DNA of 64,000 bases from Glycomyces luteolus (GCF_027622875.1 NZ_JAPZVP010000012.1:62001-126000), one strand, 5' to 3'. Counted from the stretch's first letter, positions 16,780-26,281 are shown. Notes: generated by a model from the sequence alone, not told the origin. Program-made: numbers and translations.

Positions 16780-17754
16780 GTGGCCGCAGCAGCGGACGGC
16801 GAGACGTACGACGTCATCACGATGGGCCGGGTGGGCGTCGACATCTACCCGCAGCAGATCGGCGTCGGCCTCGAGGACGTCGAGTCCTTCGCCAAGTTCC
16901 TGGGCGGCAGCCCCACGAACGTCGCCGTCGCGGCGGCCAGGTACGGGCGCCGCGCCGCGGTGATCACCAAGACCGGCGACGACCCCTTCGGCCGCTTCAT
17001 CCGCAAGGCCCTCCGCGGCTACGGCGTCGACGACCGGCTCGTCGGCACCTCCGCGGACCTGCCGACCCCCGTGACGTTCTGCGAGATCTTCCCCCCGGAC
17101 GACTTCCCGCTCTACTTCTACCGGTTCCCGAAGGCCCCTGACCTCGACATCCGCCCCGATGAGCTCGACCTCGACGCCATCCGCGCCGCGAAGGTCTTCT
17201 GGGTCACGGTCACCGGCCTGTGCCAGGAGCCGTCCCGTTCGGCCACGCTCGCCGCACTCGAAGCGAGAGGCAAGCGCGACATCACCGTGCTCGACCTCGA
17301 CTACCGGCCGATGTTCTGGGACTCGCCCCAAGCCGCCCGCGACTGGGTGAAACTGGCGTTGCCGCACGTCACCGTCGCAGTCGGCAACCGCGAAGAATGC
17401 GAGGTCGCAGTCGGCGCCCATGACACTCCCGCTGAAGCCGCCCGGGCACTGCGCGCGGCCGGCGTCTCGCTCGCCGTCGTCAAGCAGGGCCCGAAAGGCG
17501 TGCTGGCCCTCGACGACACCGGCCAGGTGGAGGTGCCGCCGGTGCCGGTGAAGGTCGTCAACGGCCTCGGTGCGGGCGACGCCTTCGGCGGCGCGCTCGT
17601 CCACGGCCTGCTCGCGGACTGGCCCGCGATGCGCATCATGCGCTTCGCCAACGCCGCCGGCGCCCATGTCGCCGGCGAACTCGCCTGCTCCGACGCCATG
17701 CCGACCGAATCCGAAGTGGAGCGCAAATTGCAGGAGGCACCCGATGCGGCGTGA
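16780..17754 (+). CDS. iolC: 5-dehydro-2-deoxygluconokinase
   Basis: Cytoplasmic PfkB-family sugar kinase, 324 residues, phosphorylating 5-dehydro-2-deoxy-D-gluconate in myo-inositol catabolism. GTG 16780 is preferred, with AGAGGGG upstream. The N-terminus reads YDVITMGRVGVDIYPQQIG, typical of IolC, followed by the substrate motif FLGGSPTNVAVAAARYG (about 42-58). The C-terminal PfkB signature NGLGAGDAFGGALVHGLL (about 264-281) contains the catalytic Asp in GAGD. It is first in an operon of seven inositol genes and overlaps the next gene by 11 bases. Confidence 0.93.
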   Translation: MAAAADGETYDVITMGRVGVDIYPQQIGVGLEDVESFAKFLGGSPTNVAVAAARYGRRAAVITKTGDDPFGRFIRKALRGYGVDDRLVGTSADLPTPVTFCEIFPPDDFPLYFYRFPKAPDLDIRPDELDLDAIRAAKVFWVTVTGLCQEPSRSATLAALEARGKRDITVLDLDYRPMFWDSPQAARDWVKLALPHVTVAVGNREECEVAVGAHDTPAEAARALRAAGVSLAVVKQGPKGVLALDDTGQVEVPPVPVKVVNGLGAGDAFGGALVHGLLADWPAMRIMRFANAAGAHVAGELACSDAMPTESEVERKLQEAPDAA

Positions 17755-18616
17755 CGAGCTCGCCGAACTGGTCCGGACCCGGCTGACCGACCCGGCCGCG
17801 ATCCGCAGGGCCGCGGACGCCCGCAAGCGCGCCCAGAGTCCCGTCGGCCCATCGGGCAAATGCTTCATCATCGCCGCCGACCACCCCGCCCGCGGCGCCC
17901 TCGGCACCGGCGGCGACCCGATGGCCATGGCCGACCGTGGCGACCTCCTCGACCGGCTGCGGACCGCGCTGGCGAACCCCGGATGCAACGGCGTGCTGGG
18001 CACCGCCGACATCCTCGAAGACCTGCTGCTCCTCGGGGCCCTCGACGGCAAGGTCGTATTCGGTTCGATGAACCGCGGCGGCCTGGCCGGCGCCGCGTTC
18101 GAGATCGACGACCGGTTCACCGGGACGAGCGCCGATGCCATCGCCCGCATGGGATTCGACGGCGGCAAGACGCTCACCCGGATCGACCTCGACGACGACC
18201 GGACCGCGCCCACCCTCGAAGCGACGGCGCACGCGATCGACGCGCTCGCCGCTCAAGGCCTGATCGCGATGGTCGAGCCGTTCATCTCCCGCCGCGAAGG
18301 CGGGAAGGTCGTGAACGACTTGACGACGGAGGGGGTCGTCACGTCGGTCGCGATCGCCTCGGGGCTGGGCTCCACCTCGGCCTACACCTGGCTGAAGGTC
18401 CCGACCGCCCCCGACATGGAGCGCGTCGCGGCCGCCTCGACCCTGCCGACGGTCATCCTCGGCGGCGAGGTCGCCGACCTCGAAGCGCAGCGCCGGAGCT
18501 GGGGCGCCTCCCTCGAACTGCCCAATGTGGTCGGACTGACCGTCGGCCGCTCCCTCCTCTACCCAGCCGACGGCGACGTCGCCGGGGCCGTCGACGCGGT
18601 GGTGAGCCTCCTGTGA
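17744..18616 (+). CDS. Cgl0159-type (beta/alpha)8 aldolase, probable inositol pathway aldolase
   Basis: A 290-residue protein of the actinobacterial Cgl0159 family, related to DhnA/DeoC class I aldolases. It has CFIIAADHPARGALG near residue 40, a TADILEDLLLLG block near 85, an Asp-Gly-Gly-Lys motif (FDGGKTLTRI, candidate Schiff-base lysine) near 144 and a MVEPFISRR segment near 180. ATG 17744 follows GGAGG and lies inside the end of iolC. The cluster has no IolJ-type class II aldolase, so this protein probably cleaves 2-deoxy-5-keto-gluconate 6-phosphate to malonate semialdehyde and dihydroxyacetone phosphate. That role is inferred from context and from the same gene order in Corynebacterium. 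Confidence 0.82.
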   Translation: MRRDELAELVRTRLTDPAAIRRAADARKRAQSPVGPSGKCFIIAADHPARGALGTGGDPMAMADRGDLLDRLRTALANPGCNGVLGTADILEDLLLLGALDGKVVFGSMNRGGLAGAAFEIDDRFTGTSADAIARMGFDGGKTLTRIDLDDDRTAPTLEATAHAIDALAAQGLIAMVEPFISRREGGKVVNDLTTEGVVTSVAIASGLGSTSAYTWLKVPTAPDMERVAAASTLPTVILGGEVADLEAQRRSWGASLELPNVVGLTVGRSLLYPADGDVAGAVDAVVSLL

Positions 18617-19512
18617 ACACCTACTATCTGCCCGCCGGATCCACTGCGGACGGCCCGTACGACACGGTCGTCACCCCCGAATCCGCCGGCTGGGGCTACT
18701 CCGGGCTCAAAGTGCTCCAGCTGAGCCCTTCGGGCACTGCGACTTTCGCGACCGGCGACGCCGAAACGCTGGTGCTGCCGCTCTCCGGAAGCTGCACCGT
18801 CACCTGCGACGGCGAGACCTTCGAGGTCCAGGGCCGCCGGAACGTCTTCAGCCGCGTCACCGACTTCGTCTACGCGCCAAGGGATGCCCGGGTCACCGTG
18901 TCCAGCGCGAGCGGGGGCCGGTTCGCCCTGCCCTCCGCCAAGTGCGAGCGGCGGCTCCCCGCCCGCTACGGCCCGGCCGAGCAGGTCCCGGTCGAACTGC
19001 GCGGCTCCGGCCAGGCCTCGCGCCAGGTCAACAACTTCTGCACGCCCGAGACGTTCGAGGCCGACAAGCTCATCGCCTGCGAGGTCATCACCCCCGGCGG
19101 CAACTGGTCCTCCTACCCGCCGCACAAGCACGACGAGGCGAAGGACGGCGAGGCCGAGCTCGAGGAGATCTACTACTTCGAGATCGCCGGGAACGGCGCC
19201 GCTTCGCCAAGGGACGGCTTCGGCTGGCAGCGCGTCTACGGCACCGCGGACCGCCCGATCGAGGTCAGCGAGGAGGTCCGCAGCGGCGACGTGGTCGTGA
19301 TCCCGCACGGCTGGCACGGCCCGAGCGCCGCCGCTCCCGGCTACGACCTCTACTACCTCAACGTGATGGCCGGACCCGGCGAGCACCGCGCCTGGCTCAT
19401 CAGCGACGACCCCGCCCACGCCTGGGTCAGGTCGACCTGGGCCCCTGAGGATCTCGATCCCCGCCTGCCGCTGTCCTCTGCCGTGGAGAAGGAGGGCGAC
19501 GATGCCCGCTGA
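18613..19512 (+). CDS. iolB: 5-deoxy-glucuronate isomerase
   Basis: Cytoplasmic bicupin isomerase, 299 residues, converting 5-deoxyglucuronate to 5-dehydro-2-deoxygluconate. It starts at GTG 18613, overlapping the upstream stop (GTGA). Hallmarks: GWGYSGLKVLQLSPSG in the first cupin; VNNFCTPETFEADKLIACEVITPGGNWSSYPPHKHDE (in parts about residues 137-175), with the metal-binding His-x-His; the EEIYYFEI strand near 190; and the late GWHGPSAAAPGYDLYYLNVMAG region near 236. Its stop overlaps iolD by 11 bases. Confidence 0.94.
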   Translation: MNTYYLPAGSTADGPYDTVVTPESAGWGYSGLKVLQLSPSGTATFATGDAETLVLPLSGSCTVTCDGETFEVQGRRNVFSRVTDFVYAPRDARVTVSSASGGRFALPSAKCERRLPARYGPAEQVPVELRGSGQASRQVNNFCTPETFEADKLIACEVITPGGNWSSYPPHKHDEAKDGEAELEEIYYFEIAGNGAASPRDGFGWQRVYGTADRPIEVSEEVRSGDVVVIPHGWHGPSAAAPGYDLYYLNVMAGPGEHRAWLISDDPAHAWVRSTWAPEDLDPRLPLSSAVEKEGDDAR

Positions 19513-21385
19513 GACCGTACGACTCACGACCTCCCAAGCGCTGGTGCGCTTCCTCGCCGCGCAGTATTCGGAGCGGGACGGGATCGAGCAGCGCCTGATC
19601 CCGGGCGTGTGGGGGATCTTCGGGCACGGGAACGTGGCCGGGCTGGGCCAGGCCCTCCTCCAAGCCGCCCAGACCGGCGAAGCCGACCTGCCGTACTACC
19701 TGGCGCGCAACGAGCAGGCCATGGTGCACGCCTCGGCCGCGTTCGCGAAGATGAAGAACCGCTTGCAGACGTTCGCGTGCACGGCCTCGACCGGCCCGGG
19801 CTCGACCAACATGATCACCGGCGCCGCGCTGGCGACCACGAACCGGCTCCCCGTGCTGCTCCTGCCTTCCGACATGTTCGCCTCCCGGGTCCCCGACCCG
19901 GTGCTGCAGCAGCTCGAGGACACCCGCGCCGGGGACGTCACGGTGAACGACGCGTTCCGGCCGGTCTCCAAGTACTTCGACCGGGTCAGCCGCCCGGAGC
20001 AGTTGATTCCAGCCGCACTGGCGGCCATGCGGGTCCTCACCGACCCGGTCGAGACCGGCGCGGTGACCTTGTGCCTGCCGCAGGACGTGCAGGCCGAAGC
20101 CTCCGACTGGCCGACCGAGTTCTTCCGCAAGCGCGTGTGGCGCATCGGCCGCGCCGTGCCCGAACCCGCTGCCGTGGAACGGATCGCCGCGCTCCTGCGC
20201 AGCGCCGAGCGGCCGCTGATCGTCGCCGGGGGCGGCGTGGTCTACAGCGGGGCCGAGGCCGAACTGCGGGCCTTCGCCGAGGCCACGGGCATCCCGGTCG
20301 CGGACACCCATGCGGGGAAGGGCGCGGTCCCGTGGGACCACCCGTCCGCCGTAGGCGGCCTCGGCTCCACCGGAACAACCGCGGCGAACACGCTTGCGGC
20401 GGAAGCGGATGTGGTGCTCGGCATCGGCACCCGCTACTCGGACTTCACGACCGCTTCGCACACCGTGTTCGGCGACCCGGACGTCACCTTCGCGAACCTG
20501 AACGTCGCCCGCCTCGACGCCGCGAAGCACTCCGCCGAAATGCTCCTCTCCGACGCCAAGACCGGCCTGGCCGCGCTCACGGACGCATTGCGGGACTGGA
20601 GCGTCGGCGAGGAGTACCGTGCCGAGGCCCTGCGCCTCGCCGAACAGTGGCGCGCGACGACCGACCAGTGCTTCGACCTGGGCCACGGGCCGCTGCCCGC
20701 GCAGACCGAGATCCTCGGGGCCCTGAACGAGGCGCTCGACGACGCGGACGTGGTCATCAACGCGGCCGGGTCGATGCCCGGCGACCTCCAGATGCTCTGG
20801 CGCGCCAGGGATCCGAAGGCCTACAACGTCGAGTACGCCTATTCGTGCATGGGCTACGAGATCGCGGCAGGGGTCGGCACGAAGATGGCCGCACCCGAGC
20901 GCGAAGTGGTCGTGCTCGTGGGCGACGGCTCGTACCTGATGCTCTCCTCCGAGATCGCCACCATGATCTCCGAGGGCCTGAAGGTCATCATCGTGGTCGT
21001 CCAGAACCACGGGTTCGCCTCGATCGGCTCGCTCTCCGAATCCCTCGGCTCCCAGCGCTTCGGCACGAAGTACCGCTACCGCGACGGCAAGTCCGGCCTC
21101 CTCGACGGCGATGTGCTGCCGGTCGACCTGGCCGCGAACGCCGCGAGCTTCGGGGCCGAGGTCATCACCGCCGACAACGTGGCGGACTTCCGCAAGGCCA
21201 TCGCCAAGGCCAAGGCCAGCACCAGGACCACCGTGGTCCACGTCGAGACCGATCTGACCGGCCCGAACCCGCCCGGCTCCGCGTGGTGGGACGTGCCCGT
21301 GAGCGAAGTGTCCGAACTCGACTCGACTCGCGCGGCGCGCGCCGACTACGTCGACCACAAGCGCGAACAGCGCCACTACCTCTAG
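19502..21385 (+). CDS. iolD: 3D-(3,5/4)-trihydroxycyclohexane-1,2-dione acylhydrolase (decyclizing)
   Basis: Thiamine-diphosphate enzyme of 627 residues that opens the inositol-derived ring. The N-terminal TPP-binding domain contains GVWGIFGHGNVAGLGQAL near residue 37, including the GHGNV block of IolD. The central domain has the GGGVVYSGAEAEL loop near 242. The C-terminal pyrophosphate-binding domain carries VLVGDGSYLMLSSEI near 473 followed by VVVQNHGFASIGSLS, the GDG-to-N metal/TPP motif. Length matches the family. It is translationally coupled to iolB. Confidence 0.95.
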   Translation: MPAETVRLTTSQALVRFLAAQYSERDGIEQRLIPGVWGIFGHGNVAGLGQALLQAAQTGEADLPYYLARNEQAMVHASAAFAKMKNRLQTFACTASTGPGSTNMITGAALATTNRLPVLLLPSDMFASRVPDPVLQQLEDTRAGDVTVNDAFRPVSKYFDRVSRPEQLIPAALAAMRVLTDPVETGAVTLCLPQDVQAEASDWPTEFFRKRVWRIGRAVPEPAAVERIAALLRSAERPLIVAGGGVVYSGAEAELRAFAEATGIPVADTHAGKGAVPWDHPSAVGGLGSTGTTAANTLAAEADVVLGIGTRYSDFTTASHTVFGDPDVTFANLNVARLDAAKHSAEMLLSDAKTGLAALTDALRDWSVGEEYRAEALRLAEQWRATTDQCFDLGHGPLPAQTEILGALNEALDDADVVINAAGSMPGDLQMLWRARDPKAYNVEYAYSCMGYEIAAGVGTKMAAPEREVVVLVGDGSYLMLSSEIATMISEGLKVIIVVVQNHGFASIGSLSESLGSQRFGTKYRYRDGKSGLLDGDVLPVDLAANAASFGAEVITADNVADFRKAIAKAKASTRTTVVHVETDLTGPNPPGSAWWDVPVSEVSELDSTRAARADYVDHKREQRHYL

Positions 21386-21396
21386 GGGGATCTCGA

Positions 21397-22893
21397 ATGA
21401 CAACGATCGAGCACTGGATCGGCGGGGCGTTCACGCGCGGCGCGTCGACCCGCACCGGCGCGGTGTTCAACCCCGCGACCGGCGAGGAGCGGAAGCGGGT
21501 CCTGCTGGCGGAGCATGCCGACGTGGACGCCGCCGTCGCGGCCGCTTCCAAGGCGTTCGAAACCTGGGGCGACTCGTCGCTTTCCCAGCGCAGCAAGGTC
21601 ATGTTCCGCCTGCGCGAGTTGATGGTCGAGCGCGAGGACGAGATGGCGAAGCTGATCTCTTCCGAGCACGGCAAGGTCGTCGAAGACGCCCGCGGCGAGA
21701 TCATCCGCGGTCGCGAGGTCGTCGAGTACGCCTGCGGCATCGCCGACGTCCTCAAGGGCTCCTACTCGGATCAGGTCTCGCGCGGGGTCGATGTCTTCAA
21801 CTTCCGTCAGCCGCTCGGGGTGTGCGCGGGGATCACGCCGTTCAACTTCCCGATCATGGTCCCGATGTGGATGCACCCCATCGCGATCGCCACCGGGAAC
21901 ACGTTCATCCTGAAGCCCTCTGAGCGCGATCCGTCGGTCTCCAACCTGATCGCCGAGCTGTACGCCGAAGCGGGCCTTCCGGACGGGGTCTTCAACGTCG
22001 TCCACGGCGACAAGGCCGCCGTCGACGCGATCCTGGACCACTCGGAGATCGCGGCCGTCTCCTTCGTGGGCTCGACCCCGATCGCCAAGTACATCCACGA
22101 GAAGGCCACCGCGAACGGCAAGCGAGTCCAGGCCTTGGGCGGCGCGAAGAACCACGCGATCGTCCTGCCCGACGCCGATCTGGAGTTCGCAGCGAACCAC
22201 CTGACGGCCGCCGCGTTCGGCTCGGCCGGCCAGCGCTGCATGGCCATCTCCGTCGGCGTCGCGGTCGGCGAGGCCGGAGACGCCCTGGTCGAAGTCCTCA
22301 AGCGCAAGGCCGAAGAGGTCGTCGTCGGCCCCGGCGACGACCCCGAGTCCGAAATGGGCCCCGTCGTGACCGCCGCCTCCCGCGACCGGATCACCGGTCT
22401 GGTCACGTCGGGCATCGCCCAAGGCGCGACCCCCGTCGTCGACGGCCGTGAGTACAAAGTGGCCGGACATGAAGCGGGCTTCTTCGTCGGCCCCACCCTC
22501 CTCGACCACGTGACTCCGGAGATGGACGCCTACAAGGAGGAGATCTTCGGTCCCGTCCTCGCGGTCGCCCGCGCGGCCGATGTGGACGAGGCGATCGCGC
22601 TGATCAACGCCAACCCGTACGGCAACGGCACCGCGATCTTCACGTCCTCCGGCGCGGCCGCGCGCCGCTTCCAGCGGGAGGTGAAGGTCGGGATGATCGG
22701 CGTCAACGTGCCGATCCCGGTTCCGATGTCGTACTACTCCTTCGGCGGCTGGAAGGACTCGCTCATCGGTGACAGTCCCATTCACGGCCCCGAAGGCGTG
22801 CGCTTCTACACCCGCGCCAAGACCGTCACGACCCGCTGGCCCGAGGTGCGGCAGTCGGTCGACGCGGCTTTCCATTTCCCGACCTCCAGCTAA
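21397..22893 (+). CDS. mmsA: CoA-acylating methylmalonate/malonate-semialdehyde dehydrogenase
   Basis: A 498-residue aldehyde dehydrogenase (IolA/MmsA) that turns malonate semialdehyde into acetyl-CoA with NAD, ending the inositol route. Visible motifs: GVCAGITPFNFPIMVPMWM (about 144-162), KPSERDPS (about 172), the VSFVGSTPIAKYI nucleotide-binding turn, LGGAKNHAIVLPDAD near 248, and the catalytic Cys in GSAGQRCMA near 282. MmsA differs from ordinary ALDHs by GGAKNH rather than ELGGK, as here. ATG 21397 lies 11 bases after the iolD stop with a GGGGGA ribosome site. Confidence 0.93.
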   Translation: MTTIEHWIGGAFTRGASTRTGAVFNPATGEERKRVLLAEHADVDAAVAAASKAFETWGDSSLSQRSKVMFRLRELMVEREDEMAKLISSEHGKVVEDARGEIIRGREVVEYACGIADVLKGSYSDQVSRGVDVFNFRQPLGVCAGITPFNFPIMVPMWMHPIAIATGNTFILKPSERDPSVSNLIAELYAEAGLPDGVFNVVHGDKAAVDAILDHSEIAAVSFVGSTPIAKYIHEKATANGKRVQALGGAKNHAIVLPDADLEFAANHLTAAAFGSAGQRCMAISVGVAVGEAGDALVEVLKRKAEEVVVGPGDDPESEMGPVVTAASRDRITGLVTSGIAQGATPVVDGREYKVAGHEAGFFVGPTLLDHVTPEMDAYKEEIFGPVLAVARAADVDEAIALINANPYGNGTAIFTSSGAAARRFQREVKVGMIGVNVPIPVPMSYYSFGGWKDSLIGDSPIHGPEGVRFYTRAKTVTTRWPEVRQSVDAAFHFPTSS

Positions 22894-22914
22894 GCACCGC
22901 AAAGGAGACCGTCA

Positions 22915-23850
22915 ATGACGACGCCAAGAGCGACGACGCAAGCGCTGAACCTCCGGCTCGGCTCCGCCCCCGACTCGTGGGGGGTGTGGTTCCCCGAGGA
23001 CGACCACCAGCTCCCGTACGAGCGGTTCCTCGACGAGCTGGCCGGCTCCGGGTACGAATGGCTCGAGCTCGGGCCCTACGGCTACCTGCCGACCGACCCC
23101 GAGGTGCTGTCCGAGGAGGTCGCCAAGCGGGGCCTGAAGGTCTCCGGCGGCACCGTCTTCGGCAACCTGCACACGCCCGCGAAGTTCGACGAGACCCTCG
23201 CGACCGTTTCGAAGGTAGCGAAGCTGACGGCCTCGCAGGGCGCGAAGCACGTGGTCTTCATCCCGCCGCTGTTCCGCGATGAGAAGACCGACGCGATCAA
23301 CGACGTCACCGAGTGGGACGCGACGCAGTGGAAGACGGTGCACGCCGCGGCGAACCGGATCGGCAAGCAGATGTTCGAGGAGTACGGCGTCACCATCGCC
23401 CTGCACCCGCACGCCGACTGCCAGATCATGACTCAGCCGCAGATCGAGACATTCCTCGACGGCACCGACTCCGACTACGTGTCCCTATGCCTCGACACCG
23501 GTCACGTCGCCTACGGCGGCGGGGACAATGTGGACCTCATCCGCCGCTGCGGCGAGCGGATCGGCTACGTCCACATCAAGCAGATGGACCCTGAGATCCT
23601 CCGGCAGGTCCGCGACGAGGGCCTGGGCTTCGGCGAGGCCGTCAAGCGCGGCGTCTGCGTGGAGCCGCCCGCCGGGGTGCCGAACCCGGCCGACATCGTC
23701 ACCGAACTGTCGAAGCTGGACGCCGAGCTCTTTGTGATCGTCGAGCAGGACCTGTACCCGTGCGAACCCGACGTCCCCTTCCCGATCGCGGTCCGCACTC
23801 GCAAGTACCTCAACGGCTGCGGTCTGGGGGCCCGTCACCAGCAGGCCTGA
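22915..23850 (+). CDS. iolE: 2-keto-myo-inositol (inosose) dehydratase
   Basis: TIM-barrel metalloenzyme of 311 residues in the sugar-phosphate isomerase/epimerase-like family, dehydrating scyllo-inosose. It begins LRLGSAPDSWGVWFPEDDHQ (about 12-31), a strong IolE start signature. It continues with EWLELGPYGYLPTD, the metal-site block IALHPHADCQIM (about 161-172), CLDTGHVAYGGGDN (about 192-205), YVHIKQMDPEI and IVEQDLYPCEPD. AAAGGAG precedes the ATG. It lies 21 bases after mmsA. Confidence 0.93.
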   Translation: MTTPRATTQALNLRLGSAPDSWGVWFPEDDHQLPYERFLDELAGSGYEWLELGPYGYLPTDPEVLSEEVAKRGLKVSGGTVFGNLHTPAKFDETLATVSKVAKLTASQGAKHVVFIPPLFRDEKTDAINDVTEWDATQWKTVHAAANRIGKQMFEEYGVTIALHPHADCQIMTQPQIETFLDGTDSDYVSLCLDTGHVAYGGGDNVDLIRRCGERIGYVHIKQMDPEILRQVRDEGLGFGEAVKRGVCVEPPAGVPNPADIVTELSKLDAELFVIVEQDLYPCEPDVPFPIAVRTRKYLNGCGLGARHQQA

Positions 23851-23993
23851 GGGCCTGTGCCACCTCTCCGAAAGCGGACCCTGGACGACTCACAAACCAC
23901 ATGTCCGGCGGCGCGGAGCTCGAATCGCTCCATCACGAGCTCGAACGCGATCCCGTGCGCGTCACCGGCACCGAGAAGTAAGGACGGAACACC

Positions 23994-25001
23994 ATGAGCA
24001 TCGGCATCGGTCTGATCGGCACGGGCTGGATCGGCGAGCAGCACGTGCACCGGCTGGCGAACGTCGTCTCCGGCGCGCGGGTCGTCGCGGTCTCGGACAT
24101 CGATGCCGAGTCGGCGGGCAAGGTCGCGGCCTCGGTCGGGGCCCGGGTCGTGGACTCGGCCGAGGCGCTGATCGAGGATCCGGAGGTCGAGGCGGTCGTC
24201 GTGACCTCGTGGGGTCCGGCCCACGCCGAGCAGGTGCTCGCCTGCATCTCCGCGGGCAAGCCGGTGTTCTGCGAGAAGCCGCTCATCACCGAGATCGCGG
24301 ACGGCCAGCGGATTCTCAAGGCCGAGCAGGCGGCCGGGCGGCGGCTCGTGCAGGTCGGGTTCATGCGCCGCTACGACGCGGGGTACCGGCAGATGAAGCG
24401 GGTCTTGGATTCCGGGGAGATCGGTGCGCCGCTGATGGCGCACTGCGTGCACCGCAACCCGAACGTGCGCGAGGCCTATACGACCGAGATGGCCGCGAAG
24501 GACACGGCCGTGCACGAGGTGGACTCGCTGCGGTGGCTGCTGGGGGAGGAGTTCACGTCGGTGCAGACGATCCTGCCGCGCAAGACCTCCAAGCGCTTCC
24601 CGCATCTGCAGGATCCGCAGATCTTCCTGTTCGAGACCGCTTCGGGTGCGCGCGTCGACGTCGAGGCGTTCGTGAACTGCCAGTACGGCTATGACATCCA
24701 GTGCGAGATCGTGGGCGAGGACGGGGCGGTACGCCTGCCGGACCCGGCCGGGCCGGTGGTCCGCAAGGCGGGCAGGGCGAGTGCGGAGGTGCTGCAGGAG
24801 TTCGGCGACCGCTTCGCCGACGCGTTCGACGTCGAGCTGCAGGAGTGGGTCGACCGCTTGATCGCGGGCCAGGAGCCGACCGGCCCGACCTCGTGGGACG
24901 GTTTCGCGGCCACGGTCGTGGTCGATGCGGCGGTCCGCTCGCTTCATTCTGGAGGCATCGTGCCGATCGATCTGCCGCCGCGCCCCGACTTCTACGCCTA
25001 G
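23994..25001 (+). CDS. iolG: Inositol 2-dehydrogenase-like Gfo/Idh/MocA oxidoreductase
   Basis: A 335-residue NAD(P)-dependent oxidoreductase, expected to oxidise myo-inositol to scyllo-inosose. The Rossmann motif GLIGTGWIGEQHV starts at residue 5. FCEKPL (about 91-96) contains the conserved Lys, and AVHEVDSLRWLLG (about 170) supplies the catalytic Asp/His region (HEVD). A 143-base gap separates it from iolE and contains a 26-codon open frame (23901-23981) ending 12 bases upstream, possibly a leader. GGACGG precedes the ATG. The family includes many sugar dehydrogenases, so the inositol specificity rests on the operon. Confidence 0.85.
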   Translation: MSIGIGLIGTGWIGEQHVHRLANVVSGARVVAVSDIDAESAGKVAASVGARVVDSAEALIEDPEVEAVVVTSWGPAHAEQVLACISAGKPVFCEKPLITEIADGQRILKAEQAAGRRLVQVGFMRRYDAGYRQMKRVLDSGEIGAPLMAHCVHRNPNVREAYTTEMAAKDTAVHEVDSLRWLLGEEFTSVQTILPRKTSKRFPHLQDPQIFLFETASGARVDVEAFVNCQYGYDIQCEIVGEDGAVRLPDPAGPVVRKAGRASAEVLQEFGDRFADAFDVELQEWVDRLIAGQEPTGPTSWDGFAATVVVDAAVRSLHSGGIVPIDLPPRPDFYA

Positions 25002-25180
25002 AAATGAAACCGATGACGATCGCTCTCGACATGGTCGCGGTGTTCGCGTGAGACGAGCGGGCGCGCGAGTCGAGCGCGTTCATGCTCGACCGGGCGCGCA
25101 GGGAGCTGCTGGGACGATAGCCCGCACCGCGCGGCGGCCGGTCGCGCCGCCGCCCGGTGTTTGCTAAGGTCACGCTGGTC

Positions 25181-25207
25181 AAGGCCCCGCCGGTAGGCCG
25201 GGGCCTT
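25181..25207 (+). terminator. Terminator downstream of the inositol operon
   Basis: AAGGCCCCG and CGGGGCCTT form a perfect 9-bp stem around a nine-base loop, with a TCTA tail. The preceding 180 bp after iolG hold no convincing gene. It separates the iol operon from the methyltransferase gene. Confidence 0.7.
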
Positions 25208-25243
25208 CTACGTGTCCGATGGTCCTTGAAGGTTTGCAAGTCG

Positions 25244-26281
25244 ATGCAGCAGTACGCGATGTTGATATCGCCCTCCGCCAATCGCGTGTACGCGCGCACC
25301 GCCGCCCGCATGGCGGCCAACGAGATCCGGGTCTTCAGCGCCCACGCCCTCGACGGCGCCATCGAGGACGTGGAGGAGGCCGTGCTCGGCGCCGTCCCCT
25401 ATCTCACCTTCCGCTCCGATTCGCTCAGCGCGCGCGATTTCCGGCTGCTCGCGAACCTCTCGTCCCTGTACGCGCTGTTCGCGGTACGCGGCGCGATGCT
25501 CGAGCCGATCGCGGTCGAGCGGCTCGACCGCTACGACGACGACCTCGTCACGATCCTCAAGTACGTGGGCAAGACCAACGAGCAGTTCACGAAGCTGCTG
25601 CTCAACGTCACCGCCGCGGTGGCGCTCGCGCCCGACCGCCTCCTCTCCGGCGACGTGGCGGTGCTCGACCCGATGTGCGGTCGCGGCACGACCTTGAATC
25701 AGGCCGCGATGTACGGCTGGGACGCGTTCGGCGTAGAGGTCGACAAGCGCGACTTCGAGACCTACAGCGCGTTCGTGCAGCGCTGGCTGAAGGACAAGCG
25801 GCTCAAGCACCGAGCCCTGCAGAGCCGGGTGAAGCGCGAGGGTCGCGGGGTCGGGCAGCGCACGCGGGTCGAGTTCGCGGCGACGAAGGAGCTGCACCGC
25901 GCGGGCGACGTGCAGGTGCTCGAGTTCGTCAACGCGGACACGCTGCGCAGCGGCGAGGTGTTCAAGCGCGCCTCGTTCGACCTGATCGTGACGGACGCGC
26001 CGTACGGGGTGCATCATGCCGCGGTGAAGGACACGCGGGCGCTCACCCGCAAGCCGACGGAGGTCCTGGAGGCCGCGATCCCGGTGTGGGCCGGGCTGCT
26101 GCGCCCGGGCGGGGCGATCGGCCTGTCGTGGAACCTCTACACGACCGACCGCGCCGATCTCATTGCGATGCTTGAGGAATCGGGCCTCGACGTGATGGAC
26201 GCGGCCCCGTTCCTCGACTTCGAGCACCGTGTCGACCAGGCCATCAACCGCGACCTGATCGTGGCCCGCAAGCCGAAGTAG
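25244..26281 (+). CDS. TRM11-like SAM-dependent methyltransferase
   Basis: A 345-residue predicted nucleic-acid methylase. The C-terminal Rossmann-fold domain has the SAM motif VLDPMCGRGTTLNQAAMYGWDAFGVEVD (in parts, about 140-168) and the catalytic motif IVTDAPYGVHHA (about 248-259), a variant of the N/D-PPY motif of amino-methyltransferases. A late GLSWNLYTTD strand follows. The N-terminal 130 residues (NRVYARTAARMAANEIRVFS) resemble the region that precedes the methylase in TRM11/RlmL-like proteins. ATG 25244 is chosen because it lies beyond the upstream terminator. The target could be tRNA or other RNA. Confidence 0.75.
   Translation: MQQYAMLISPSANRVYARTAARMAANEIRVFSAHALDGAIEDVEEAVLGAVPYLTFRSDSLSARDFRLLANLSSLYALFAVRGAMLEPIAVERLDRYDDDLVTILKYVGKTNEQFTKLLLNVTAAVALAPDRLLSGDVAVLDPMCGRGTTLNQAAMYGWDAFGVEVDKRDFETYSAFVQRWLKDKRLKHRALQSRVKREGRGVGQRTRVEFAATKELHRAGDVQVLEFVNADTLRSGEVFKRASFDLIVTDAPYGVHHAAVKDTRALTRKPTEVLEAAIPVWAGLLRPGGAIGLSWNLYTTDRADLIAMLEESGLDVMDAAPFLDFEHRVDQAINRDLIVARKPK

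Noticed and set aside
19609-21396. N-terminal extension of mmsA in frame through iolD
   Set aside because: The extension is an Arg-rich shadow of iolD; ATG 21397 has a ribosome site and the normal MmsA N-terminus.
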